Assembly (NCBI RefSeq): GCF_011386835.1 | Contig: NC_088792.1 | Location: 57,912,081 to 57,976,080 of the forward strand | From: Chrysemys picta bellii | Taxonomy: Eukaryota; Chordata; Testudines; Emydidae | Reading direction: 5' to 3' | DNA length: 64,000 nt | In this document: one piece after another, positions 48,477 to 59,016 of the stretch | Numbering within the stretch: the stretch's first letter is position 1 | Layout of the letters: every line of letters begins with the position of its first letter | Notes under the pieces: model-generated | Databases searched by the model: none | What the model saw: only the letters and a program-made list of their open reading frames with translations | Told to the model about the DNA's origin: nothing | Position numbers and translations under genes: made by a program

Positions 48477-48887
48477 TAGGGCTATCAATTAATTGCAGTT
48501 AACTCAAGCAATTAACTTAAATTAACTTGATAAAAAAGTTATTGCAATTAATCACAGTTTTAATCACACTGTTAAACAATAATAGAATACCAATTGAAAT
48601 TTATAAATATTTTGGATGTTTTTCTACATTTTCAAACATTAATTTCAATTACAACATAGAATACAAAGTGCATAGTGCTCACTTTATATTATTATTTTTG
48701 ATTACAAATATTTGCACAGTAAAAAGATAAACAAAAGAAATAGTATTTTTCAATTCATGTCATACAAGTACTATAATGCAATCTCTTTATTATGAAAGTG
48801 CAATTTACAAATGTGGATTTTTTGTTACATAACTACGATCAAAAAGAAAACAATGTAAAACTTTACAGCTTACAAGTCCACTCAGTC

Positions 48888-49106
48888 CTACTTCTTGTTC
48901 AGCCAATCACTAAGATAAAGAAGTTTGTTCAAATTTACGGGAGATAATGCTGCCCACTTTTTATTTACAATGTCACCTGAAAGTGAGAACAGGCATTTGC
49001 GTGGCACTTTTGTAGCCAGCATTGCAAGGTATTTACATGCCAGATATGCTAAACATTTGTATATCTCTTCATGCATCAGCCACCATTCCAGAGGACATGC
49101 TTCCAT
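48888..49106 (-). pseudogene. hAT transposase C-terminal domain, left inverted copy
   Basis: A 72-codon open frame reads MEACPLEWWLMHEEIYKCLA, later LACKYLAMLATKVPRKCLFS, then SGDIVNKKWAALSPVNLNKL. This is the hAT dimerisation domain pattern: P-EWW, then LA-KYL-I-AT-VP-E--FS--GDIVN, then LSP-NV. In hAT transposases this segment completes the catalytic fold and mediates oligomerisation. Only the C-terminus is here; no DDE region or zinc finger is present on this side. Confidence 0.7.
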
Positions 49107-49272
49107 GCTGATGACATTCGTTAAAAAAAAAAAGTGATAATTAAATTTGTGACTGAACTGCTTGGGGCAGAATTGTATATCTCTGGTTTTGTGGTTTTAC
49201 CCACATTCTGCCATATATTTTGTACTATGTCAGTCTCGGATGACAACTCAGCATAGTTGTTCAATTTAGAAC

Positions 49273-50877
49273 CATAGAAGCATAGAATCTCAGGGTTGGA
49301 AGGGACCTCAGGAGGTCATATAGTCCAACCCCCTGCTCAAAGCAGGACCAATCCCCAACTAAATCATCCCAGCTAGGGCTTTGTCAAGCCTGACCTTAAA
49401 AACCTGTAAGGAAGGAGATTCCACCATCTCCCTAGGTAACCCATTCCAGTGCTTCACCACCTTCCTAGTGAAATTTTTTTTCCTAATATCCAACCTAAAC
49501 CTCCCTCACTGTAACTTGAGACCATTACTCTTTGTTCTGTCACCTGGTACCACTGAGAACAGTTTAGATCCATCTGCTTTGGAACCCCCCTTTCAGGTAG
49601 TTGAAAGCAGCTATCAAATCCCCCCTCATTCTTCTCATCTAAACAATCCCAGTTCCCTCAGCCTCTCCTCATAAGTCATGTGCTCCAGCCCCCTAATCAT
49701 TTTTGTTGTCTTCCACTGGACTCTTTCCAATTTTTCCACATCCTTCTTGTAGTGTAGGGCCCAAAACTGGACGCAGTACTTCAGATGAGGCCTCACCGAT
49801 GTCTAATAGAGGGGAATGATCATGGTCCTCGATCTGCTGGCAAAACTCCTACTAATGCAGCCCAATATGCCGTTAGCCATCTTGGCAACAAGGGCACACT
49901 GTCGACTCATATCCATCTTCTCATCCACTGTAATCTCCAGGTCCTTTTCTGCAAAACTGCCGCTTAGCCAGTCGGTCCCCAGCCTGTTGTAGTGCATGGG
50001 ATTCTTCCATCCTAAGTGCAGGACTCTGCACTTGTCCTTGTTGAACCTCATCAGATTTCTTTTGGCCCAATCCTCTAATTTGTCTAGGTCCCTCTGTATC
50101 CTATCCCTACCCTCCAGCGTATCTACCACTCCTCCCAGTTTAGTGTCATCTACAAACTTGCTGAGGGTGCAGTCCACGCTATCCTCCAAATCATTAATGA
50201 AGATACTGAACAAAACCGGCCCCAGGACCAACCCTTGGGGCACTCCGCTTGATACCAGCTGCCAACTAGACATGGAGCCATTGATCACTACCCGTTGAGC
50301 CCAACAATCTAGCCATCTTTCCATCCACCTTATAGTCCATTCATCCAGCCCATACTTCTTTAACTTGGCGGCAAGAATACTGTGGGAGACTGTATTAAGA
50401 GCTTTGCTAAAGTCAAGGAATAACATGTCCACTGCTTTCCCCTCATCCACAGAGCCAGTTATCTCGTCATAGAAGGCAATTAGTTAGTTAGGCACGACTT
50501 CCCCTTGGTGAATCCATGCTGACTGTTCCTGATCGCTTTCCTCTCCTCTAAGTGTTTCATAATTGATTCCTTGAGGACCTGCTCCATGATTTTTCCAGGG
50601 ACTGAGGTGAGGCTGACTGGCCTGTAGTTCCCCGGATCTTCCTTCTTCCCTTTTTTAAAGATGGGCACTACATTAGCCTTTTTCCAGTCATCCGGGACCT
50701 CCCCCGATAGCCATGAGTTTTCAAAGAAAACGGCCAATGGCTCTGCAATCACATCCGCCAACTCCTTTAGCACCCTCGGATGCGGTGCATCCGGCCCCAT
50801 GGATTTGTGCTCATCCAGCTTTTCTAAATAGTTCTGAACCACTTCTTTTTCCACAGAGGGCTGGTCACCTCCTCCCT
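49273..50877 (-). mobile_element. CR1 LINE, 1.6 kb, inserted in the fold-back hAT
   Basis: On the minus strand, 50854-50480 encodes the N-terminal RT part (MGPDAPHPRVLKELADVIAE, VPDDWKKANVVPIFKKG, GNYRPVSLTSVPGKIMEQ). A single-base deletion near 50482 shifts the frame after KSCLTN. 50450-49803 then holds VDMLFLDFSKALNTVSHSIL, SSGVPQGLVLGPVLF and FVDDTKLGG, the catalytic box with both aspartates kept. A stop at about 49803 follows IIPLY; the C-terminal region and the 3' tail (49273-49400) complete the copy. It is 5'-truncated and dead, but less decayed in its catalytic core than the copy at 32.6 kb. Confidence 0.9.
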
Positions 50878-51360
50878 ATGCATATTTGACAAAATGCAAA
50901 GAAGGTGAATGTGAGATTTCTAAAGACAGATACAGCACTCAACCCAAGGTTTAAGAATCTGAAGTGCCTTCCAAAATCTGAGAGGGACGAGGTGTGGAAC
51001 ATGCTGTCAGAAGTCCTCTGATGCAGAAACTACAGAACTTGAACCACCAAAAAAGAAAAACAAGCCTCTGTTGGTGGCATCTAATTCGGATGATGAAAAT
51101 GAGTGTGCATCAGTCTGCACTGCTTTGGCACATTATCGAACAGAACCTGTCATCAGCATGGAAGCATGTCCTCTGGAATGGTGGTTGAAGCACGGAAGGG
51201 CATACGAATGTTTAGCATGTTTGGCACGTAAATACCGTCCATGCTGGCTACAAAAGTGCTATGGGAATGCCTGTTCTCATTTTCAGATGACATTGTAAAT
51301 AAGAAGCGGGAAGCATTATCTCCCATAAATGTAACCAAACATATTTGTCTTAGTGATTAG
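50878..51360 (+). pseudogene. hAT transposase C-terminal region, right inverted copy
   Basis: The + strand reads, with frame changes, NPRFKNLKCLPKSERDEVWN, ASNSDDENECASVCTALAHY and MEACPLEWWLKHGRAYECLA (from 51158), then a frameshift beyond KYRPCWLQKC, after which the pattern for 'DIVN-K-EALSP-NV' resumes near 51280-51345. It is the inverted counterpart of 48888-49106 and extends further toward the N-terminus. It lacks the complete catalytic core and is not functional. Confidence 0.65.
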
Positions 51361-51776
51361 CTGAAGAAGGACTGAGTGGCCTTTTGGCTCTAAAGTTTTA
51401 CATTGTTTTATTTTTGAGTGAGTTATGTAAAAATAATAGTGCAACTTACAAATGTAGAATTATTTTCAGGATAAAGAGATTGCACTACAGTACTTGAATG
51501 AGGTGAATTAAAAAACACTATTTCTTTTGTTTATCTTTGTAAAGGGCAAATACTTGTAATAAAACGAATAATATAAAGTGAGTATTGTAGTACTTTGTAT
51601 TCGGTGTTGCAATTGAAATCAATATATTTAAAAATGTACAAAAATCCAAAATATGTAAAGAAATGTTATTCCATTATTAACAGTGCAATTGAAATGGCAA
51701 ATAATCATGATTTTTTAATCTCACAATTACTTTTTTAATTGTTTGACAGCCCTAGGCAAAATACATGATGATTCTA

Positions 51777-52584
51777 ATAGGGTTACCATATCCAGCAAAT
51801 AAAAAAAGAGGACCCTCCAGGCCCTGGCCCCGCCCGTTTCCCCACCCCAGCCCCGCCCCTTCTCCGCCCTAACCCCGCCCCCTCCTCCCTCCCACTCCCA
51901 GCCACGAGGAAAGGGCTGCCCGAGCGTTACCAGCTTCACGGTTTGCCGGGCAGCCCCAGACCCTGCGCCCCTGGCCGGCGCTTCCCCAGTGCAGTTGGAG
52001 CCCGGGAGGGGAAGCGCCCAGCCGGGGGCGCAGGGTCTGGAGGCTGCCCGGCAAACCGTGAAGCCGGTAGCGCTTGGGCTTCGGGCAGCCCCCTTGCCTC
52101 CGGACCCTGCACCCCCGGCCGGGCACTTCCCCTCCTGGGCTCCGGCGGCACAGGGTCCGGAGGCATGGGGGCTGCCCGAAGCCGGTAGCACTCGGGCAGC
52201 CCGGCTCTTAAACAGAGTCAGGGAGGAGCAGAGCCGCCACGGCCGAAGGCTCTGCTCCTCCCCTGACTCTTTGGCTCTGTTTAAGAGCCGAGCTGCCCCA
52301 ACACTACCGGCTTCGGGCAGCCCCCATGCTTCCGGACCCTGCGCCGCCGGAGACCAGGAGGGGAAGTGCCCGGCCGGGGGCGTAGGTTCCGGAGGCATGG
52401 GGGCTGCCCGAAGCCGGTAGTGCTCGGGCAGCTCGGCTCTTAAACAGAGCCGAAGAGTCAGGGGAGGAGCAGAGCCGCCATTTTCCTGGACATGTTCGGC
52501 TTTTTGGCAATTCCCCCCGGACGGGGGTTTGAGTGCCGAAAAGCCGGACATGTCCGGGAAAAAGAGGACGTATGGTAACCCTAG
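51777..52584. mobile_element. GC-rich DNA transposon with TAGGGTTACCATA ends
   Basis: Left end TAGGGTTACCATA and right end TATGGTAACCCTA are inverted repeats, with 'aaaaaaagagga' and 'gggaaaaagaggacg' just inside. No 8-bp duplication is found; the ends begin and end in TA, so a TA target is possible. The interior (52030-52440) is a set of alternating inverted modules built from a 'ggctcttaaacagag' core and 'gcccgaagccggtag' units. A hairpin near the right end pairs 'cctggacatgttcggct' with 'agccggacatgtccggg'. The 300-codon minus-strand open frame here is spurious. Confidence 0.6.
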
Positions 52585-52959
52585 TACCTGAACAGCTGGA
52601 CTTAGCAGCACTTTAGCAGCCCATGTCACTTGTAACGCCCTTCTCCCCCCCCTTTAAAATGTAGGCTGATAATAGCTTCCCCCCCTTAAGCACAGTCTGG
52701 ACACTTATCTTTCAGAATTTCATAGGTGCAATCACGGGTCGCGGGGGTATGGGTCCCCCCCGTGCAGGCCTAGGCCCCGGCCCCACCAGCACCTGCTGTC
52801 CCAGCTGTGGGCGGCCCTTGAGTTAATGTAGGCGGGGGGGAGGGGGGGCGATGGGGGTGCACAGCTCTCCCCTTACACACACAGGCAGGGCCGGTGCCTG
52901 TCCGGACGGGAAATGCCCTGATTTCTGTGTGTTTCCTTGTGGTTGTCATTGACGGCGGT
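52585..52959. other. Short unique stretch between the transposon and the CpG island
   Basis: Becomes GC-rich after about 52730 (cgggtcgcgggggtatgggt). G-runs at 52829-52860 and C-runs are present. No TATA box or gene is recognised. Confidence 0.4.
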
Positions 52960-53571
52960 AGCTATTTTGTTGAGCGTCTATCACCTCCCCCGTCTCGGCG
53001 GGCCGGGCTCCTGCTGGGTACCTGGGCTGCCGGGGGCCGTAGCAGGCTCCGTCCTGGGGCCTCTCGCCGGGCGTGACCTACCCAACATGGCGGCGCACAC
53101 CGCCCCCTCACGTAGGCAGCCGCCGGAGCCTCCCCCGCAGGGCGGGGAGAGCAGGGGGAGGTTGGCTCCGAGACCACGGCGGCAGCGGTGGCCGGTGACA
53201 GACGTTTGCCCGGCCCGCGGCGGCCGCACAGGGACAGAGGGATCTTCGCACCCGGCCGCAGCGGCAGCAGCCTCGGGGTGCGCTGGTCCGGCCCCCACCT
53301 TCCCGGGCAGGAGAAGCCGCCGCTGCCGGGAGCCGGGCTGCGGGAACTGGAAAGCCCCGGCCGCCCCCGCCCCTGTCTTCGGGGGCGCAGCGGGGTTGGT
53401 GGGTGACGCCGGCGCTGATCACCTGGGCTCCCCGCCCTCCCTCGGCCGGGGGAGCAGCGCTCGGCGCGCTGCAGGCGGGCAGGGCCGGGCAGTTTCGGGC
53501 TGCGGCGCCGAGCGGGGTCGCCGGGGACTCGCGGCGGCTGCGGGACGGGGAGCCGCGGCGATAGCAGCAGG
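52960..53571 (+). promoter_or_regulatory. AHR: CpG-island promoter and probable 5' UTR of AHR
   Basis: The sequence switches abruptly from AT-rich intergenic DNA to very GC- and CpG-rich DNA around the AHR start codon, and the island continues to about 54.03 kb in intron 1. Sp1-type GC boxes are visible, for example GGGCGGGG at 53140-53147 and a CCGCCCCCGCCCC run near 53360. No TATA box is seen near the ATG, which fits the known TATA-less, Sp1-dependent AHR promoter of mammals. The transcription start cannot be read from sequence. A GCGTG core at 53071-53075 lacks the preferred T two bases before it, so it is only a weak candidate for AHR's own response element. Confidence 0.7.
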
Positions 53572-53627
53572 ATGAACCCCAATATCACCTACGCCAGTCG
53601 CAAGCGGCGGAAACCCGTGCAGAAAAT
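53572..53627 (+). CDS. AHR: Aryl hydrocarbon receptor (AHR), coding exon 1
   Basis: AHR is a ligand-activated bHLH-PAS transcription factor; it waits in the cytoplasm with chaperones, enters the nucleus on ligand binding and pairs with ARNT. The exon encodes 18 residues and two bases of the next codon: MNPNITYASRKRRKPVQK. This matches the vertebrate AHR N-terminus; the MNPN start is the form I recall in birds and reptiles, where mammals have a few extra residues. The RKRRK cluster (residues 10-14) is the first half of the nuclear localisation signal. The start is fixed by this match; the context (caggATGA) is moderate. The donor AAAAT|GTAAGA at 53628 is strong. Exon 1 ends in phase 2 and joins exon 2 at 63959 in frame. 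Confidence 0.92.
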
Positions 53628-54944
53628 GTAAGAGACGAGCGGGGGGGAGCTGTCGGGCTGGCTTCGCCACTGGTTATTGCGGGGCCGTCAGCGGCTCACC
53701 CAAACCGGCCCCTGGCCGCGCTCTGCGCCCCCAGCCTCCTCTCCCTGTAGCCCGAGCGTCCGCTCTGTAGCGGCTCCCCGCTTCCCCGGCGCCGGGTGGG
53801 TGTCTGTAGTCCCCGGCGCTGCTTCCCGCCGCAGCCCCCAGCCTCCCCACAGCTCCGGGGCTCTGCGCTTCGCTCCTCGTGGGCCTCGGCAGCTACGGGT
53901 TTGCCTTGTTTGTCTGGGGCGCTGTTTGGGTTTTGCCCGGGGACGCAGAGGCAGGGGGCACCCGGGGGCTGTTCGCTGCAATGCCTGGTGCCCTTTCGCG
54001 GGGGGGGGGCTTTTCTTTTTCTGTCGGCGGCTTTGGGTTGGGACCCCTGGCAGCAGTGCTGGGTGTGCGCGTGACTTCTGGAGATCCAGGAGGTCCCTTT
54101 TCCGAACCCCCCCCCCCCACCCAGGGAAGTCTGTAGTTAGCTATGTTCGGAGTCCTGTTGTGAACCGGCACCGATGACCCAGTTGTATAAGGATGGTGAT
54201 TAAAAGGCAGAATGAGGGCTTGGGGGAGGGGAGGAAGGAAGGAAGAAGAAATGACTTTAGGTTTTAGTGTGGCTGGGTTACCTGATCTAGACGAGGCGGC
54301 ATTTAAGGTGGCAGTTCCCTAGGGATGGCTACAAAGCCCCCACCAGCTAAAATAATTGTTAAAAGTAGTTAAATGACCGATGTAGCTTTTTAAATGTCTT
54401 ATTGGTCACAGTGCAAAGATGGAGCAGTTTGCAGTGCAGTGCTTAGCTGTGCTGCTTAGGATTTGGCATGTGTATGTGCAGAAAGGCACGTTGTTCTGGG
54501 TGCACGGCTGACCCTGGTCGTCCCCATTTGGATGGGTTTGTAACTTACCATTCACTCCCTGCGGTAGAGTATTTCACAGTCCGTACTGTGATTTTTAACT
54601 AATAAAGCACATTTTATTACTTCAACTCTGTATGAAGTCTTACACATCAGATTCTGGACACCCTGCCCCCCCCTCGCCCCCCCATGTAGTAATCCTGAAT
54701 GTGGATGTCTCTGGCAAGGTGCCTGGGACATTTCAACAAAGGGCATGACAGTAGATTATGTATAATTATGTTATCCTGTTTGGGAATATTTAAAAGAACA
54801 ATCTCCCTTAGTATTTTTATTCTGCCAAAAGATTGATTATATTTTATGGTACTTATTCATTTAGCTCCAAACAAACACAAAAGTCAGAAATTACTGCCAC
54901 ATCTTAAAAAGAAAAGAAATACCTCTTAATATAGGGCCTAATCC

Positions 54945-55015
54945 TGAAAACCCTTAGTTGCATGAGTAAAGCTAATTATATCACACAAGTATAGATAGGA
55001 TTGGGCCCAAGGTTG
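54945..55015. repeat. Old palindromic MITE trace in intron 1
   Basis: Begins GGGCCTAATCCTG and ends GATAGGATTGGGCCC, an inverted repeat of about 12 bp with mismatches, and has 'catgagtaaagctaatta' inside. It resembles the other short palindromic relics in this window. Confidence 0.45.
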
Positions 55016-57999
55016 TACCTGCTTCACTAAAAGATTACTTTAATCTGAAATGACTTTCAGCCTAGAGGAAATCGTTAACTTTTACATTTATATATTACAT
55101 AAAGATGCATATATTAACTACTTTTATAAGTAGTCTGATTAGCTGCTTCTCCCCCCCCCCCCGCAGCTTGTTTCTTATTGACTCATGACCAAAACAAACT
55201 TTTTACTCTTTTTTTTTTAATTGCACTTGTTTTCAAATAGCATTACTGAAAAAAACTGTATTAAAAAGTAAAATCATACACTAAGTTTAAAAGAGTTGTT
55301 CCTTGTAACATACTAGTAAAAGAGAAACATTTTGGGACACTGTGTAAGCAAGTTCCTTTATATCATTCAGATCCCTGTTTTGGATCAGTTAATTGAATGC
55401 ATATTCAATCACAGCTGTTGTTGTTAAAATATTTTTACAAATGGACATTTTGCTTTAAATGAAATTTTACTATGTTTGTGCAGTGAATAAATCAGTGAAA
55501 AGCAATATATGTGATGATTTCTACCAACACTCTGCAGAAGCGGCAGTAAATGTGAATATAACTTAATGTAAATGTGGCTAGCCGCTTCCATGTTAAAACA
55601 GTTCAACAATATAAATCTATATTTTTGAAAGAAATAGTTGCCCTATTTCAAGATATATAAGCATATAGGAAATGCTTTTTTTCTACAGTTATGCGCAAGC
55701 GCAAATAACTTCCCCGCTCTGTTTACATATTTTCTTAGACTAATCCTTTAAAGTACACACAAATCTTAATTTAAGGAACTGTTGTATAGCTATTCACTCT
55801 TTCTAATTAGAGTAGTCTTAATGCTTTGTTTCCTAATAAATTCTGGTCAGATCTGAAAACTGTTTCTATTTTTGTACCTCTATATAAAAATGTCTGACTC
55901 TCAAGCTGCTTAGTCTTTCATATTCTTTATTTTCATTTGCTACACTTAACTTATTTGAATCTGAATATTTTCTTATGTATATCGGCATATGGATGGAAAC
56001 TAAGTTTAATATTGGTCTTGAAGTGTCCTTGTCATAAAAGAACTTCTCTTTTTAGGACTGAAAGGGAAAAATAAACCTTTCTTAATTTAAGGTAAATATT
56101 TTTGTTTTTAATCTAGCCGTAATTTGGGCTTCACCTATAACAGGTTTTTAAAAAAAAACTCCTAGTAATCATATTATTTGCTAACCTGCTGGACTGACAA
56201 ATAATTTGTGCAAGATTAATTTCTATTTGTTCAGTGTACCATACTTGTTTCCCTCTCTTTATGCTTAATTTTACATTCATTTTGTATTTATACTCTGATA
56301 GCAGTCTTGGGAGGCACATTATCTGCAGGCCTGAGGGTTCTGATTTGCCCAGTTAAAAACTGATCATAGTTCATACTCTTGGCCAAAAAGAGAGAAAATG
56401 CTAGAGTAGCAGCAGATTATCAGATCTGATTTTTAAAGAGGTTATGAAGCTTGTTTGTTATTGTAAAAAGATCTAGCTTACCTCTGATTTTCCAAATTAA
56501 TATATAGGACATTTGTAGGATAACTGCCTTGAAGTTAGCTTTCTCCAGGCAAATTTAAAACCTCTTGAAAAAATAGTTTAAAATAGAAGAGCTGACATAC
56601 TATTATATGTAGTGAGGTAATGTAGCTTGTTTTTACATTCCTTTCATATAAGGAAGAGATTACATTTTTGTTGAATTGTGTATTTGTGCTTCACTTGCCA
56701 TATCCAAAATTCTGAGTGGAGCATGAGTGATGTATTGTCCGTAATACAGACAACCCATTTGTGTGAACAACTTTTTTTCCTCATCTATATAATGATGTAA
56801 TGTTCACAAGAAAGTCTAAGTGGGAAAAACTCTGATTTTTGTATGGAAAATAACTAATTGAAAATCATGGTAGTAATTTGAAGCCAGTTCAGAAAAAAAA
56901 CACTCCTGTTATCTACAGTGTAGAGGACAGAACCCCACAGGAAATCTTGGGCTATTACCCTGACAGTACAAAGTATTGGAATATTATCCTTTCTGTAGAG
57001 AGCTACCCTATCACTGTAATATGTATAAAAGGAAAATATACTGACTGCATTTTTGGAGAAATACAATACCTAGTTTAAATGTAGGAATATCCGCGTCTTT
57101 TGTTAAAGAAGAAAAATGCATGGTAAACAAAGTGTGATTTCACCACCTACACCCAATTAAATCTTGCTATGTATTAGGGAACACGCACTTTCTTGGAACC
57201 TTTTCTACTTTTATGTTTGTTTTTTCTCCATGTAATTCTTTTTATTTTATTGATTGAATGATGTGGACTCCCCCCTGTGGTCATTTTCCTATGGGTGTTA
57301 ACAAATATTTATTGAGGCTTGTATCTTTTTTTAAAATTGTTCATATATGTTAAATTCAAATTCTCAATTTTTCTGGATTTTTATTAATCACTGGAATATC
57401 ATTAATATATAACAAGCCATAGAGTTCATTTAATGCAAAACAGGATGGAATGCAAGATCCACAAAAGTTAGATTTGTTGTAAATAGATTATGTGCATTTA
57501 ATCCCCTTCCCCTGGTGTTATGAATTTATATGTATTTAATCCTTATGATGTCTTTAGATAAAAATATTTTGTATTTAATATACTTTAACATTTTGTTGTT
57601 GTTGAAATAAAATACACAATAAACACTAAATGGGAAAATGGTGGTGGGGGGCGTTAAGAAGTTTAATTGCCATATATACGCAAACTAGAATGCCAGTTAA
57701 AGCTAATTGCATGTTTCCTAAATAATGAAAAATGAACAAAAATATAAGTGATTGGTTTTGTCCAATGCTTACTTATATGGATTCTCCATATACAATGTAC
57801 CTGAAAAATGTTTGCTTTATTTGGCTGTCTGGGTGACCCTTCAGGCTAGGATTAATAAACAGTGGTTCAAGAGGCAGCATAGAGATAATTTCCCTGTCAT
57901 TGCTTTTTCTTCATCTATAGATAGGTGTTCACTTTCCAGGCTCATTCTGGTACCATTCATTATCTCTAATTGCACTTAATACAAAGAGTTAGTATACAG

Positions 58000-58348
58000 T
58001 AGGGGTGGCCAAACTTACTGGCCCTCTACGTGCGACAGTCTTCAGAAGTTCGAGAGCCAGAGCATGCCTGCTGGGAGCCTGGGGTTTCAGTCCCACTCCT
58101 GCTGAAGCCCCGACCCGCAGCAGGTGTGCCCTCGTGGGGCTGAAGCCCCGAAACCCTCCTCCCCGCTGGGCAGAAGCCTCCACCCCCATCACCCTACTGC
58201 AAGGCAGAGGTCCCGAGCTTTTCCCCCCCACCCGCAAACCCCCGAGTCTGGTAGGTGGAGAATTGGGGGCGGACGGGGCTTGCGAGCAGCACTTTAATGG
58301 GGTAAAAGAGCCACATGTGGCTCGCGAACCACAGTTTGGCCATCCCAT
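58000..58348. mobile_element. hAT in AHR intron 1, perfect target duplication
   Basis: Left end TAGGGGTGGCCAAACTTACT; right end AGTTTGGCCATCCCAT. Flanked by identical GTATACAG (57992-57999 and 58349-58356). The right end also holds GAGCCACATGTGGCTC, a perfect 16-bp palindrome at about 58309-58324. The interior is GC-rich with paired 'gctgaagccccg' units. The clean duplication implies a relatively young insertion. Confidence 0.8.
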
Positions 58349-58793
58349 GTATACAGTCTTTCTTTTTAGAAACAATGCACATTCATTTATAGTTTTGGTA
58401 CTTTAGATGGATGGTTTGTAGCCGATAGCATTTTAAGATGCTTCATGTTTTTAATTTCAGTTTTATTATGTACTCTGCTTCTTTCAGAGAGACATTTAAA
58501 AAGAAAATTTACATAACATATTAAGAAAGTGTCTTTCGCTATATTTAGAAAACAATCTTGGGAAGCAAAGAAAATTCTTTCCTTCGTGCACAACCATGGT
58601 ATATGATTTTAAAAGCTATAAATTGCAATCTGTTGGATTTGGCACAAAACTTCCATTGTCAATACTCTAGTAGTCTCTCCTCTTGCTCTGGCTGTTGCAG
58701 GCAGTCTTTAAATCAAAATGAACTGTTAAGAGGAAGCCAACAGAGTGAGTGGGTATTGATACATACTCCCTAGTGGAGGACAAAAGGTTAAAG

Positions 58794-59016
58794 CAGTAGT
58801 TCTCAAACTTTTGTATTGGTAACCCCTTTCACACAGCAAGCCTTTGAGTGCGACCCTCCTCCCTTATACATTAAAAACACTTTAAAATATATTTAACATT
58901 ATTATAAATGCTGGAGGTGAAGTGGGGTTTGGGGATGGATGCTCAGAGCTCATGACCCCCCCCACATAACCTTGTGACCCGCTGAGGGGTCATGACTATC
59001 AGTTTGAGAACCCCTG
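58794..59016. mobile_element. Charlie-like hAT in AHR intron 1
   Basis: Ends CAGTAGTTCTCAAACTTTTG and CAGTTTGAGAACCCCTG. Target duplication: GGTTAAAG (58786-58793) and GGTTACAT (59017-59024), 6 of 8. The interior has 'gtaacccctttcacac' and 'ttgtgacccgctgaggggtc', unlike the GC-rich hATs. 223 bp, non-coding. Confidence 0.75.

Larger units (their letters stand above)
48477..51754. mobile_element. Fold-back hAT derivative, split by a CR1
   Basis: Left end TAGGGCTATCAATTAATTGC; right end, in reverse complement, TAGGGCTGTCAAACAATT. Beyond the termini the two halves are inverted copies over several hundred bases: the A/T-rich 3' region of 48540-48760 matches the reverse complement of 51480-51690. 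Both halves then run into the same transposase C-terminus, minus strand on the left (48888-49106) and plus strand on the right (50880-51360). An autonomous hAT would carry only one. The CR1 at 49273-50877 interrupts the middle. Candidate octamers ATCAAAGT and GGCAAAAT match at 5 of 8, so the target duplication is uncertain. Confidence 0.65.

Noticed and set aside
48469..51762. 8-bp target duplication for the fold-back hAT
   Set aside because: ATCAAAGT and GGCAAAAT agree at only 5 of 8 positions, too weak to claim.
51727..52629. Open frame of 300 codons on the minus strand
   Set aside because: It runs through the GC-rich palindromic transposon, including both its ends and its inverted modules; the amino-acid pattern repeats with the DNA palindromes. 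No domain is recognisable.
52962..53588. 208-codon minus-strand open frame at the AHR promoter, possible antisense gene
   Set aside because: Compositional open frame in a CpG island. No homology is recognised, and it is the shadow of the + strand GC-rich sequence.
53677..54177. 166-codon open frame just downstream of AHR exon 1
   Set aside because: It lies in the CpG island inside intron 1, after a strong donor site, and shows no domain.
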